Positions 43,255 to 51,913 of a stretch of DNA of 64,000 nt are shown here, in pieces. Position 1 is the stretch's first letter, and each line of letters starts with the position of its first letter. The stretch is from Pseudomonas sp. Bc-h (GTDB lineage: Bacteria > Pseudomonadota > Gammaproteobacteria > Pseudomonadales > Pseudomonadaceae), in contig NZ_MUIN01000011.1 in assembly GCF_002080045.1 (NCBI RefSeq), positions 502,354 to 566,353 of the forward strand. The letters run 5' to 3'. The notes under the pieces were generated by a model. It had not been told where the DNA came from. It saw only the letters and a list, made by a program, of their open reading frames with translations, and ran no database searches. Position numbers and translations under genes: made by a program.

Positions 43255-44137
43255 CGTTCTGAGCGTGCGTTTCGGTCTCCCGGTGCACGCTTTCAAGGAA
43301 GGTCGCCAGTGCACTGGAAAAGTGACTGTCGACCCTGCGCACGAACACTGTCTCGACCTGAGAAAGCGTTGGCGGAATTTCATGGACGGCCACGAGTCCT
43401 TCCTGCCACGCGCGAGCGACAACCCCTCTTGGTAAAAGGGTGATACCGACGCCCGCTGCGACGCACGCAAGAATTCCATCAATAGAGCCGAACTCCAACG
43501 GCTCCGGCGCCAGCAACCCCATGCCCGACAGCAATGAATCCATTCGCTGGCGGTACGAGCAGCCGATGCGAAACACCATGGTCTTCAAATGGATAATGGC
43601 GCGGACGGCCTCAAGCGTACGAACAGCGCGTGAGGTGACGAGCACCAGTTCTTCCTGGAAAACCGTTTCGGCCTGCAACTCTGGATGATCGACCGGCCCT
43701 GCGACGAACGCACCCTCCAGCTTACAGTCGACGACTGCCTGAATCAGGCTCTGGGTAGTGCCAGTGCGCACGACAGGACGAACTTCCGGCCAAGCGCTAG
43801 CGAAGCGTGCGATCAGCAGGGGCAGGCGCAGCGCGAGGGTGGTTTCAAGGGTGCCGATTTCCAGCACGCCGGAGGGTTTGCCATCGTCGCGAGCGGCAGC
43901 CGAAGCATCTGAAAGCAATTTGGAGAGTCGTGCGGCATAGGGCAGGATGCGCCTGCCGGCCGGGGTGATCTGCACGCCCTTTGCGCTGCGCTGAAACAGT
44001 GACACGCCAAGCTCGTCTTCCAGCGAACGGATTCTGGAGGACACATTCGACTGCACAGTATTCAGCTCGACGGCTGCTTTGTTCATGCTGCCATGTCGAG
44101 CGACGGCGTCGACAACCTTCAGATCGATAACGTCCAC
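43238..44137 (-). CDS. LysR-family transcriptional regulator
   Basis: 299 aa. The N-terminal winged helix-turn-helix is clear: LKVVDAVARHGSMNKAAVELNTVQSNVSSRIRSLEDELG region, residues about 6-45. The C-terminal co-inducer domain follows (GVLEIGTLETT, VAAGVGITLLPRGV). The target is unknown: the upstream side carries no divergent gene, and the convergent MFS gene is the nearest candidate. Confidence 0.92.
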   Translation of the reverse strand: MDVIDLKVVDAVARHGSMNKAAVELNTVQSNVSSRIRSLEDELGVSLFQRSAKGVQITPAGRRILPYAARLSKLLSDASAAARDDGKPSGVLEIGTLETTLALRLPLLIARFASAWPEVRPVVRTGTTQSLIQAVVDCKLEGAFVAGPVDHPELQAETVFQEELVLVTSRAVRTLEAVRAIIHLKTMVFRIGCSYRQRMDSLLSGMGLLAPEPLEFGSIDGILACVAAGVGITLLPRGVVARAWQEGLVAVHEIPPTLSQVETVFVRRVDSHFSSALATFLESVHRETETHAQNVRQLA

Positions 44138-44243
44138 CGAATCACCTGCTATCTCGAACCAAACGAACCTGACCGCCAGGTTATTGGTTTTCGAGATTAT
44201 TCCTCAAGCAGTCCAGTGACAAGCGCACGCCCCCCGCAAGCGG

Positions 44244-44276
44244 AAAAATACAAAGCCCCGGGAGCAACCGAGGCTT
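44244..44276 (-). terminator. terminator of the DUF2188-like gene
   Basis: On the minus strand AAGCCTCGG-TTGCTC-CCGGGGCTT (one G-T pair) followed by TGTATTTTTCC, 15 bases past the stop codon of the next gene. Confidence 0.65.
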
Positions 44277-44291
44277 CGTTTCTTCACGCAT

Positions 44292-44552
44292 TTACTTTTT
44301 CGCTTTCGATTTGGCTTTAGACGCTCCTTTGTGAGCCTCGGCCGGCTTGGCTTTAGCGACTTGCGCGGGCTGCGCATTCATTGCGGTCCGCTCCCGATAG
44401 GCAGGCAGCGACGCAGCGAAAGCCATCGCTTCCTCACGCGAGCCGAACGAGCCTAGTCGATCGTGATGGGTGCAGACCCTCCATGGGCCATTGTTGACGT
44501 TGATCACGTCGTAGCCATTGAAATGCGTCTTGCTGAGCATCGCAGTGTGCAT
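44292..44552 (-). CDS. DUF2188-like small protein with basic tail
   Basis: 86 aa. The first 50 residues (YDVINVNNGPWRVCTHHDRLGSFGSREEAMAFA) resemble DUF2188-type small domains. The tail is Ala/Lys-rich (KAKPAEAHKGASKAKSKAKK), like histone-H1-type nucleoid proteins, so nucleic-acid binding is possible. A good ribosome site (GAGGGAGG) lies before ATG 44552. Role unknown. Confidence 0.7.
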   Translation of the reverse strand: MHTAMLSKTHFNGYDVINVNNGPWRVCTHHDRLGSFGSREEAMAFAASLPAYRERTAMNAQPAQVAKAKPAEAHKGASKAKSKAKK

Positions 44553-44646
44553 GGTTACCTCCCTCTCATTCAGAGAGTGTTATGGGTTTACCGACAGACC
44601 TTACACCCGGTCGCAGTCGTGCAAACGACCGTTGGACAGATGGTGT

Positions 44647-44874
44647 TCAAGGTTTGAGGGGCATTTCTTGGTCTTTCTCCGACAGGCTTTTACCGTCGTC
44701 CGGGTGCTTCCAGGTTTGCGGCGGTGGTGTTTCGCGCTCTTGCTCGTCCGTGTTTTCTACCCGTTCGAATTCGTCGACGGACTGCTCCAGGCGGTCACCG
44801 CGTGTCGTTTCCATGGGGCTGGGATGGGGACCGGGGCTTTGCGCCGCTGGTGTATTCACTGGGTTGGTTTTCAT
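44647..44874 (-). CDS. small hydrophilic acidic protein, unknown
   Basis: 75 aa, rich in Glu, Pro, Asp and Thr, with no hydrophobic segment; probably disordered. GAGAGG lies seven bases before ATG 44874. No family is recognised. It sits between the DUF2188-like gene (same strand) and the DUF4917 gene (divergent). Confidence 0.6.
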   Translation of the reverse strand: MKTNPVNTPAAQSPGPHPSPMETTRGDRLEQSVDEFERVENTDEQERETPPPQTWKHPDDGKSLSEKDQEMPLKP

Positions 44875-44974
44875 GATGACCTCTCAGCGAACCGGATTTG
44901 AGGTTCAAGCTTTAGAAATATGCTTTAAGCAGGGGTTCGAATTATTTTCCGGGCGGTTCGACCGGCATTCGGCG

Positions 44975-45003
44975 TTGACAACGTTGACCTGGCTTCCTAT
45001 AAG
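44975..45003 (+). promoter_or_regulatory. near-consensus sigma70 promoter of the DUF4917 gene
   Basis: TTGACA (44975-44980), 17 bp, TATAAG (44998-45003). This is an exact -35 box with ideal spacing and a 5/6 -10 box. Transcription would start about 50 bp before ATG 45061. Among the promoters looked at in this window it is the best sigma70 match. Confidence 0.7.
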
Positions 45004-45060
45004 TCCACTCCGTTCTGGCCCGTCGGTCAGCACCTGCTCACCTGAAAGCGAAGCGAGACG

Positions 45061-46092
45061 ATGGAATTCACGGATTTTGATGCCGAACTTGCCGACTGGA
45101 ACCAGTTGCAGAGCACCCACCCGTGCTCAGGCTTGCTGCTAGGCAACGGCGCGAGTCTCGCGGTGTGGAAGAATTTTGCCTACGACTCGCTGTTCGAGCT
45201 GGCGCAGACCACACGCAACAAACCGCTGAGCCCGACTGAGCTGGCGTTGTTCAAGTCCATGGACACCGAAAATTTCGAGCCGGTGCTCAGCGGCTTGAAG
45301 GTCGCGATGCGGGTGAATGCGGCGCTCACCATCAGCTCGTCATCGCCGCGCAACCGTTACTTTGCCATCAAAGAGGCGTTGATCCATGGCATCCGTTCGG
45401 CACACATCCCCTGGCGGCTGATGGCCCCCTCGACCATTGCTCATATCAGCAAGGCGCTGAGCCAATACAAAACGGTGTACTCGACCAATTACGACCTGCT
45501 GACCTACTGGGCCGTGATGCACGGCGCGCAGCCGTTTGACGATCTGTTCGATGATGACGCTCAGTTCAACCTGCACAGAACCGCCAGCCACGCCACGCGC
45601 ATCCTTTATCTGCACGGCGGCATGCATCTGGTGAAAAACTTCGACGGCACGGCGCGCAAGCTGATGTCATCGGAAAGCACCCTCTTGGGAAGCTTCGCTG
45701 TCAACGCGCTGGAAGATGTGCCGCTGTTCGTCTGCGAAGGCCGCAGCAGCGACAAGATGAAGATCATCCGCGGCTCCGATTACCTTTCGTTCTGCCATGC
45801 CCAACTGGCGCAGCATCAAGGCTCGCTGTGCATCTTCGGTCATGCGCTGGGCAAGCAGGATCGGCACATTCTGGACGCCGTACTTCAAGCCAGGCCGAAA
45901 ACCCTCGCTATCTCGATCCTCCCGCGCAGTGAAGCCTTCATCCAGCATCAGAAGCGGCACTACAGCGCGTTATTCGAAGGACAGAATATCGAGCTGAAAT
46001 TTTACAACGCCAAGACCCATCCGTTGGGGAATCCGGAGTTGGCTGTGCCTGTGGCACGGTTGAAAGAAGCGGTGGAGATCAAGAGAGCTTAA
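45061..46092 (+). CDS. DUF4917 family protein, SIR2-like NAD-binding fold
   Basis: 343 aa. The N-terminal LLLGNGASLAVW (residues 25-36), the central YSTNYDLL (140-147) and YLHGGMH (183-189) match the nucleotide-binding pattern of SIR2-like enzymes, in the DUF4917 branch. Several SIR2-type proteins in bacteria degrade NAD as phage defence; whether DUF4917 does is not established. Its own strong promoter, and a toxin-antitoxin-like pair convergent 9 bp away, suggest an accessory defence or stress function. That role is inference. Confidence 0.75.
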   Translation: MEFTDFDAELADWNQLQSTHPCSGLLLGNGASLAVWKNFAYDSLFELAQTTRNKPLSPTELALFKSMDTENFEPVLSGLKVAMRVNAALTISSSSPRNRYFAIKEALIHGIRSAHIPWRLMAPSTIAHISKALSQYKTVYSTNYDLLTYWAVMHGAQPFDDLFDDDAQFNLHRTASHATRILYLHGGMHLVKNFDGTARKLMSSESTLLGSFAVNALEDVPLFVCEGRSSDKMKIIRGSDYLSFCHAQLAQHQGSLCIFGHALGKQDRHILDAVLQARPKTLAISILPRSEAFIQHQKRHYSALFEGQNIELKFYNAKTHPLGNPELAVPVARLKEAVEIKRA

Positions 46093-46101
46093 AGACGACG
46101 G

Positions 46102-46539
46102 TCAGCGGTGCTCGTACTCCCATCCTCTGCACGCCAGCGCAACATGCTTGGGTATCAGCGCGGCACCACTGCTGTATGCAGTAATGGTTCGGCGCGTAAA
46201 ACCCAGCTCGACAGCAGCAGCTGTCAGCGACAGGTTGTTTTTGGCCATCCATAGTTTGAAATCTCGGGTGGGCATGACTTCGCCGGATTGCTCCAGCGCC
46301 AGACGATGAAGCGTTGATGCAGCCAGCTCGAGGTTGTCTCCCCAGGTGACATCAAATCCCCATTCACCCACCGCCGCGTGGCTGAAAAACTTAGCGTCCT
46401 TTAGCGGCGCGAGGATCGGGAACTGTTCGATAAAGGCTGCCAGATCAACCGTGTGCCGTTTGCCGTTACTCCAGTCAATGATCAGCGCGTGCTGACCCGT
46501 CACCGGCTGCACTGCTGCAATACGTAGTTTGCTCGCCAT
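46102..46539 (-). CDS. DUF2442 protein with C-terminal helix-turn-helix (antitoxin-like)
   Basis: 145 aa. The N-terminal 80 residues fit DUF2442 (ALIIDWSNGKRHTVDLAAFIEQFP, GEWGFDVTWGDNLELAA). The C-terminal part holds a helix-turn-helix of Cro/Xre type (SLTAAAVELGFTRRTITAYSSGAALIPKHVALACRGWE). It starts three bases after the DUF4160 gene. DUF4160-DUF2442 pairs are frequent in bacterial genomes and are suspected toxin-antitoxin modules; the DNA-binding domain would let this member autoregulate. Confidence 0.78.
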   Translation of the reverse strand: MASKLRIAAVQPVTGQHALIIDWSNGKRHTVDLAAFIEQFPILAPLKDAKFFSHAAVGEWGFDVTWGDNLELAASTLHRLALEQSGEVMPTRDFKLWMAKNNLSLTAAAVELGFTRRTITAYSSGAALIPKHVALACRGWEYEHR

Positions 46540-46542
46540 TAC

Positions 46543-46776
46543 TCAGGTCCTCCGATTCTGCTCGTACCATACCCGCCAAAGTTCAGCGCAATGAGATCGG
46601 GCCCACATCAAAGCGGCTTTAAGTGCTTTGGGTTCCGCGCCTTTACCCAGCACCATGAAACCATCGATCTGTACCAACGACTCCCCGTCCGGGGTTTGCA
46701 CGTGAAAGTGCGGCGGCGCATGGTCGTCCGGATAGATCTTGATTTTCCAGTTGCGGTCGCTCTGTACGGTAGCCAT
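46543..46776 (-). CDS. DUF4160 family protein (putative toxin partner)
   Basis: 77 aa. Signature WKIKIYPDDHAPPHFHVQTPDG, with the DHxPPHFHV core of DUF4160, and a C-terminal WRVWYEQNR. First gene of a two-gene unit with the DUF2442-HTH gene. The biochemical activity is unknown. A 19-bp palindrome ends 13 bases upstream of the ATG. Confidence 0.8.
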   Translation of the reverse strand: MATVQSDRNWKIKIYPDDHAPPHFHVQTPDGESLVQIDGFMVLGKGAEPKALKAALMWARSHCAELWRVWYEQNRRT

Positions 46777-46788
46777 GGGGCGGAATAC

Positions 46789-46807
46789 TAGAGAAATTTT
46801 TTCTCTA
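46789..46807. promoter_or_regulatory. palindromic operator candidate of the DUF4160-DUF2442 unit
   Basis: A perfect inverted repeat TAGAGAAA-TTT-TTTCTCTA, 13 bp before the DUF4160 start codon. Its position overlaps the untranslated leader. A site like this would suit autorepression by the HTH domain of the partner protein. The palindrome is seen; the binding is inferred. Confidence 0.55.
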
Positions 46808-46830
46808 CCGCAATTGCCGGCTTTTAGCTC

Positions 46831-46858
46831 AAATAAAAACCGGACCTCTCAGGTCCGG
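46831..46858 (-). terminator. terminator of the 76-aa membrane protein gene
   Basis: Stem CCGGACCT-CTC-AGGTCCGG (46840-46858). On the minus strand it is followed by TTTTTATTT. It lies 50 bases after the stop of the gene at 46909 and upstream of the DUF4160 unit. Confidence 0.8.
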
Positions 46859-46908
46859 TCTGTCTTCTGTACACCACCAACGCTCCCAATCTTCCCAGCG
46901 CTGCTTGC

Positions 46909-47139
46909 TTACTCGTTACTTTCCGACAACGCCCCCACCACCATCGCCCCGCCCTGCGCTTTTTTGTTGACGCTGGCAGCCACTGATTCGGTGGAGAGCC
47001 GGACGCTGCCGAGGGCGGCAAGGCGGTCGCTGCTCGTCGATCTGACGACGCTCGCTGACCATTGGCCCGCCATGGTCGCTATCCATGCGAAAAGGAATAC
47101 CACGACACCTTGCAACGCCCACTTTCCGATGACCGACAC
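46909..47139 (-). CDS. small membrane protein, unknown
   Basis: 76 aa from a GTG start at 47139, which has GGGAG seven bases upstream; longer in-frame options to 47205 exist. One clear membrane helix (ALQGVVVFLFAWIATMAG) near the N-terminus, then a Ser/Ala-rich soluble tail with KKAQGGAM. A strong terminator downstream supports a real gene. No family is recognised. Confidence 0.5.
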   Translation of the reverse strand: MSVIGKWALQGVVVFLFAWIATMAGQWSASVVRSTSSDRLAALGSVRLSTESVAASVNKKAQGGAMVVGALSESNE

Positions 47140-47390
47140 GATTGTTCTCCCGGCTGAATTCGATGGCAGCAATTTGACCTTCAAACTGTTGCAGGAAGAT
47201 TGCATTCAAGTTCTGCACCAAGATTGAGAGCCCTTACAGGGGTGGCCAAAAAATCCTCAACAACGGCATTTCCCCCCTGAACCCCAAGTGTACGGCTGAT
47301 TCTGTCGGTATCTGTTAAGGGGCTTTGCGGGTGATCTGTGGCTGAATGAATGCCTTCTTTTCATCCAATAAGAACAAGGCAAGATTCGAC

Positions 47391-48290
47391 ATGTCCTCTC
47401 GCGAAAACACCGGAATGGCCCTCGGGCTGATCGGGGTGGTGATCTTCAGCCTGACCCTGCCCATGACCCGCATCGTCGTTCAGGAAATCCACCCGCTGCT
47501 CAACGGTCTGGGGCGAGCACTGTTTGCAGCAGTCCCGGCTGCGGCGTTGCTGTTATGGCGTCGAGAGAAGTGGCCGACTCGGGCGCAGTTAAAGGCCCTG
47601 ATGGTGGTCTCGCTTGGCGTGATCATCGGCTTCCCGGTGCTCTCTGCCTGGGCGATGAAAACCCTGCCCGCCTCCCATGGTGCACTGGTCAACGGCCTGC
47701 AGCCGCTGCTTGTCGCAATATACGCAGCGTGGCTGTCCCATGAACGCCCTTCGAAAGCCTTCTGGCTCTGCGCGGCAATGGGCAGCGTGCTGGTCCTGGG
47801 GTATGCGCTGATCAGCGGCGCAGGCAATCTTCAAGCAGGGGACCTGCTGATGGTCGGCGCGGTCGCGATTGGCGGTCTGGGTTATGCCGAGGGAGGCCGG
47901 CTGGCCAAACAAATGGGCGGCTGGCAGGTGATCTGCTGGGCGCTGGTGATCTCGATCCCGGTACTGATCATTCCGGTGGGCTACCTGGCCGCGCAACACG
48001 AAGGGCCGATTTCAGCGGGCGCGTGGTGGGCGTTCGGCTACGTGTCGCTGTTCTCGCAGTTCATCGGGTTTTTCGCCTGGTACGCAGGCCTGGCCATGGG
48101 TGGCATCGCCCGTGTCAGTCAGATTCAGCTGGTGCAGTTGTTCTTCACCATGGCGTTTTCCGCGCTGTTCTTCGGTGAACACATCGACCCGATTACCTGG
48201 ATCTTCGCGGCCGGCGTGGTGGTGACACTGGCCATCGGGCGCAAGACGGCGGTCATCGCACCCAAGCCTGTAGCCGCGACCCGGGTTTAA
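47391..48290 (+). CDS. DMT-superfamily (EamA) transporter
   Basis: 299 aa, ten membrane segments in two EamA repeats: GLIGVVIFSLTLPMTRIVVQEIHP at the start, and the second repeat from GDLLMVGAVAIGGLGYAEGGRLAKQ. A drug/metabolite exporter of unknown substrate. The start is ATG 47391; the earlier in-frame codon at 47346 is less likely. The 3' end overlaps the convergent methyltransferase gene by four bases. Confidence 0.88.
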   Translation: MSSRENTGMALGLIGVVIFSLTLPMTRIVVQEIHPLLNGLGRALFAAVPAAALLLWRREKWPTRAQLKALMVVSLGVIIGFPVLSAWAMKTLPASHGALVNGLQPLLVAIYAAWLSHERPSKAFWLCAAMGSVLVLGYALISGAGNLQAGDLLMVGAVAIGGLGYAEGGRLAKQMGGWQVICWALVISIPVLIIPVGYLAAQHEGPISAGAWWAFGYVSLFSQFIGFFAWYAGLAMGGIARVSQIQLVQLFFTMAFSALFFGEHIDPITWIFAAGVVVTLAIGRKTAVIAPKPVAATRV

Positions 48291-49504
48291 CCGAGCAGAC
48301 CATCCGCCTGGAGCAGCGTCTCCAGGCATTGCTCGTTGATGTTGTAGAAAGTTTTCAATTCCTGCATCTTCGCCAGCAGCTCGGTCGGGTCCGTTGGCGA
48401 TGCGCGTTTGACCGCCAGGATCATCTTGTTCTTGTTGGTATGTTCAAGCGAAATGAACTCGAAAACTTTGGTTTCGTAACCGCAGGCTTCCAGCAACAAG
48501 GCGCGCAAGGCGTCAGTGACCATTTCCGCCTGCTGGCCCATATGAAGGCCGTATTGCAGCATCGGCTTGAGCAACGTCGGGCTCTGGATCTGCAGACGGA
48601 TCTGTTTGTGACAGCATGGCGAGCACATGATGATCGACGCGCCGGAGCGAATGCCGGTGTGAATCGCGTAATCGGTGGCGATATCGCAGGCATGCAGCGC
48701 GATCATCACGTCCAGCTCACTGGGCGCCACGGAGCGCACGTCACCGCATTTGAAGACCAGCCCCGGATGCTCGAGTCGTGCCGCCGCGTTGTTGCACAAG
48801 GTCACCATGTCTTCACGCAGCTCGACGCCGGTCACATTGCCTTGGGCCTGCAAGGTGTTACGAAGGTAATCGTGAATCGCGAACGTCAGATAGCCCTTGC
48901 CGGATCCGAAGTCGGCGACGGTCACTGGTTGGTCGAGCTTGATCGGCGAAGTCGCCAAGGCGTGGGAGAACACCTCGATGAATTTGTTGATCTGCTTCCA
49001 TTTGCGCGACATGGCCGGGATCAGCTCGTGCTGCTTGTTGGTCACGCCCAGATCGGTGAGGAACGGGCGGCTCAGCTCCAGATAGCGTTTTTTCTCCCGA
49101 TCATGTTCGACGGAAGGCGCTTCACGCTGTTGCTGGGACTTGTTGCGGAACAGCGTGCTCTTGCCCTTTTTGCTGAACTCCAGCTGCACCTCATCGGTAA
49201 GCGACAGCAAGTGCGCGTTCTTGAACGAATCAGGCAGCAGGCTGCCGATCAGCGTCTGTGCTTCGGCAAGAGGATGATTCTTGGTAATGTCGCGGGTCTT
49301 GTAGCGATAGACGAAGGACAGGCAAGGCTGATCCTTGATCGTCGCAGGTTTGATGATGATTCGCTGCAGGTCCGCTTCGCTACCCACATATTTGGCCAGC
49401 ACCAGTTTGATCAGCGAATTCTGCGTCAGGCATGTGTCGAGCAGGCTCAGGAACTCGGCGCGGTGGTCCTGCGCTGGCGTCGCGGTGGTGGCAGTAACGG
49501 ACAT
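48287..49504 (-). CDS. class I SAM-dependent methyltransferase
   Basis: 405 aa. The N-terminal 180 residues are a helical accessory region. The methyltransferase core follows, with SAM loop VADFGSGKGYLTFAIHDYL near residue 200, GVELREDM, IALHACDIATDYAI, and the metal-like or catalytic CSPCCHKQ near residue 300. The last motifs resemble methyltransferase-like proteins acting on RNA. The substrate is unknown. Confidence 0.85.
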   Translation of the reverse strand: MSVTATTATPAQDHRAEFLSLLDTCLTQNSLIKLVLAKYVGSEADLQRIIIKPATIKDQPCLSFVYRYKTRDITKNHPLAEAQTLIGSLLPDSFKNAHLLSLTDEVQLEFSKKGKSTLFRNKSQQQREAPSVEHDREKKRYLELSRPFLTDLGVTNKQHELIPAMSRKWKQINKFIEVFSHALATSPIKLDQPVTVADFGSGKGYLTFAIHDYLRNTLQAQGNVTGVELREDMVTLCNNAAARLEHPGLVFKCGDVRSVAPSELDVMIALHACDIATDYAIHTGIRSGASIIMCSPCCHKQIRLQIQSPTLLKPMLQYGLHMGQQAEMVTDALRALLLEACGYETKVFEFISLEHTNKNKMILAVKRASPTDPTELLAKMQELKTFYNINEQCLETLLQADGLLG

Positions 49505-49564
49505 CGGGTGCAGCCTCGGGAAGCGAAAAATGCGAGGCCGGTATTTTAGGCGGGTTGAGCGGCC

Positions 49565-49591
49565 GTGGTGGATTTAATTAATGACCACCAC
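49565..49591. repeat. inverted repeat between the methyltransferase and TPM genes
   Basis: GTGGTGG / CCACCAC with a 13-nt AT-rich loop, about 20 bp past the end of the TPM gene. It has no T-run; a transcript-end hairpin is possible. Confidence 0.4.
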
Positions 49592-49612
49592 AAAGCCGTA
49601 GATCGGATTTCG

Positions 49613-50230
49613 CTAGTCAATCACCACCAGCCGATTCGGCAATTCGTTGCGCGCCTGGGTGACCGGCACCTGATCGCCGAGCACTTCTGCGCACGAACGA
49701 ATACAGCCGAGAAAGCCCTCCAGGATCTTGCCGTCTGCCACCTGCCGAGTGAATACATCGACCATAGAACGCCAGACCATGTCGTCCACATGACGAGCGA
49801 TGCCGTCGTCGACAATGATTTCAACATAGCGCTCGGCCTCGCTGACGAAGATCAACACCCCCGTACCGTTCGCCGTCGCGTGCAGGTTCTGCTCGAGAAA
49901 CTGGCGCCGCGCCAGACTCCCCGCCCGCCAATGTCGCACCGAACCTGGCACCAACCGAGTGGTGATTGCGGGAAGACGGCACAACAGCGCCACCACGATA
50001 AAGGTCGCGATCTGCGTCAGCAGCAGCTCGTTGGCATTCAGCCAGCCGGGGTAAAAATTGATCAGGCCCGGCAACAGCAACGCGACCAGACCGGCCCAGA
50101 TCAACGGCACGTAGGCGTAGTCGTCTGCGCTAGCAGCCAGGACCGTAACCAGTTCAGCGTCGGTCTGACGCTCCACGGCTTCGATGGCCTGGGCAACCTG
50201 CTTCTGTTCGTCTTCAGTGAGTAATGACAT
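49613..50230 (-). CDS. TPM-domain membrane protein
   Basis: 205 aa. A short N-terminal TPM part (QKQVAQAIEAVERQTDAELVTVLAASADDYAYVP) is interrupted by two membrane helices near residues 42-85 and continues after them (GVLIFVSEAERYVEIIVDDGIA). TPM proteins have been linked to photosystem repair in plants and are of unclear role in bacteria. Third gene of lemA-TPM-TPM; 27 bp after the previous gene. Confidence 0.85.
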   Translation of the reverse strand: MSLLTEDEQKQVAQAIEAVERQTDAELVTVLAASADDYAYVPLIWAGLVALLLPGLINFYPGWLNANELLLTQIATFIVVALLCRLPAITTRLVPGSVRHWRAGSLARRQFLEQNLHATANGTGVLIFVSEAERYVEIIVDDGIARHVDDMVWRSMVDVFTRQVADGKILEGFLGCIRSCAEVLGDQVPVTQARNELPNRLVVID

Positions 50231-50257
50231 GCGCTACAACCCTTATTGAGCTATCGA

Positions 50258-51007
50258 CTACCAGCCACCGGAGGCACCGCCGCCGCCAAAACTGCCACCG
50301 CCACCGCGCATTCCGCCGCCGCCCGAGCCTCCCGAGCCGAAGCCACCGCCGCCACCCGAACCGATGTAGCCACCGCCCAGACCGCCCAAAGCGCGGCCCC
50401 AGCGCATATTGATATAGATGAAAGCCACGAAAAGAATGAGAAACAGCAGGCTCATTTTCCAGTCGGTCACATCGTCGCCGCCGGACGCGCCCACCACAGG
50501 CTCGGCAAGCGGGTCGCCTCCCAGCACCTGCACGATGGCCTCGGTGCCTTTGCTGATGCCACCCACGAAATCACCCTGTTTGAAAGCCGGCGTGATGATC
50601 TGATTAATGATCACCGAGGACTGCGCATCGGTCAGCCTGTCTTCCAGGCCATAACCCACTTCGATGCGGACCTTACGCTCATCCTTGGCGACGATCAGCA
50701 GCGCGCCGTTATCCTTGCCCTTCTGCCCGATGCCCCAGAATCGGCCAAGCTGGTAGCCGAAATCCTCGATGGTCGAACCCTGCAGATCAGGCAGCGTGAC
50801 CACCACGATCTGCTCGGTAGTGAGCTCTTCGTGGGCGCGCAGCATCTGCGACAGGCGCTCTTTGCTGTCGCTGTCGATCATGCCGGCAGTGTCCACCACC
50901 TGGCCGCTCAGGGCCGGGAACTTGAGCTCGGCCTGAGCGCATTGAGCGAACAGGCCAGCCCACAGCGCCAACAACGCGACCCACACGCCCCGCCGTGCGC
51001 GCTCCAT
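50258..51007 (-). CDS. TPM-domain protein, YgcG family, with Gly-rich tail
   Basis: 249 aa. A signal peptide ends near QCAQA. The TPM domain (LSGQVVDTAGMIDSDSKERLSQML, EQIVVVTLPDLQGSTIEDFGYQLGRFWGIGQKGKDNGALLIVA) faces the periplasm. A membrane helix near residues 185-200 and a long Gly/Ser tail (GGGGFGSGGSGGGG) follow. Starts within the lemA stop (ATGA). LemA with YgcG-type partners is a widespread pair of unknown function. Confidence 0.9.
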   Translation of the reverse strand: MERARRGVWVALLALWAGLFAQCAQAELKFPALSGQVVDTAGMIDSDSKERLSQMLRAHEELTTEQIVVVTLPDLQGSTIEDFGYQLGRFWGIGQKGKDNGALLIVAKDERKVRIEVGYGLEDRLTDAQSSVIINQIITPAFKQGDFVGGISKGTEAIVQVLGGDPLAEPVVGASGGDDVTDWKMSLLFLILFVAFIYINMRWGRALGGLGGGYIGSGGGGGFGSGGSGGGGMRGGGGSFGGGGASGGW

Positions 51008-51630
51008 CAGAATTTCACTTGCGGCGCTTTGTCAGCGTCAGCGGCAGTGGCTTCGAAGTTCGGACGAACCGGCAGATCGCTGTACATCACCGAGTGCCAG
51101 AGGCGACCGGGGAAGGTGCGAATTTCGGTGTTGTAGCGCTCAACCGAAGCAATGAAATCCCGACGCGCCACGGCGATCCGGTTTTCCGTGCCCTCAAGCT
51201 GAGATTGCAGCGACAGGAAGTTCTGGTTGGATTTGAGGTCCGGGTAGCGTTCGGACACGACCATCAGTCGGCTCAAGGCGCCGGTCAGCTGGCCCTGAGC
51301 ATCCTGAAACTGCTTGAGTTTGGCCGGATCGTTGAGGGTATTGGCATCGACCTGGATCGACGTCGCCTTGGCTCGCGCCTCGATAACTGCGGTCAGGGTA
51401 TCCTGCTCCTGCTTGGCGTAACCCTTCACGGTCTCCACCAGGTTGGGAATCAGGTCGGCACGCCGCTGATACTGGTTCTGTACCTGCGCCCAAGCCGCCT
51501 TCACCTGTTCGTCATAGGTCGGAATGTTGTTGATGCCGCAACCGGCCAGCAACGTGCTCAACAGCATCAGCAGCGTCAGTGACAAATTGTAACGACTGCC
51601 CCTAACGTGCCCGTAACGCTCTATTTGCAT
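51007..51630 (-). CDS. LemA family lipoprotein
   Basis: 207 aa. Lipoprotein signal (LTLLMLLSTLLAGC, lipobox LAGC). The LemA core is clear: YDEQVKAAWAQVQNQYQRRADLIPNLVETVKGYA, and IAVARRDFIASVERYNTEIRTFPG near the end. The start is ATG 51630 with a GGAG ribosome site; the in-frame extension to 51690 would spoil the signal peptide. First gene of the lemA-TPM-TPM operon, divergent from bglX. Confidence 0.93.
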   Translation of the reverse strand: MQIERYGHVRGSRYNLSLTLLMLLSTLLAGCGINNIPTYDEQVKAAWAQVQNQYQRRADLIPNLVETVKGYAKQEQDTLTAVIEARAKATSIQVDANTLNDPAKLKQFQDAQGQLTGALSRLMVVSERYPDLKSNQNFLSLQSQLEGTENRIAVARRDFIASVERYNTEIRTFPGRLWHSVMYSDLPVRPNFEATAADADKAPQVKF

Positions 51631-51913
51631 GACCCTTGCGCTCCTTGATGGTGTTCGATTGTCTTCCACGTCAGACATGACTTTAGCCAAATCGGACGAT
51701 CCCCGGCATAATCTTGCCCCATCACGTTGTCAGGGCACTGGATTGCCGAACCGCAATCAGATAAAACTCGCTGCGCTACTGATGCCTGGATGCGTCGGGA
51801 GTTCAGCGACGCCCCCGTCCTGATGACAATAAAAACCAAAGGTTTCATACCAAAAACAAAGGCCGCCCGGTATTACACGCGAGTTGCCGGTCCACGCCTT
51901 GAGAAAATCATTC

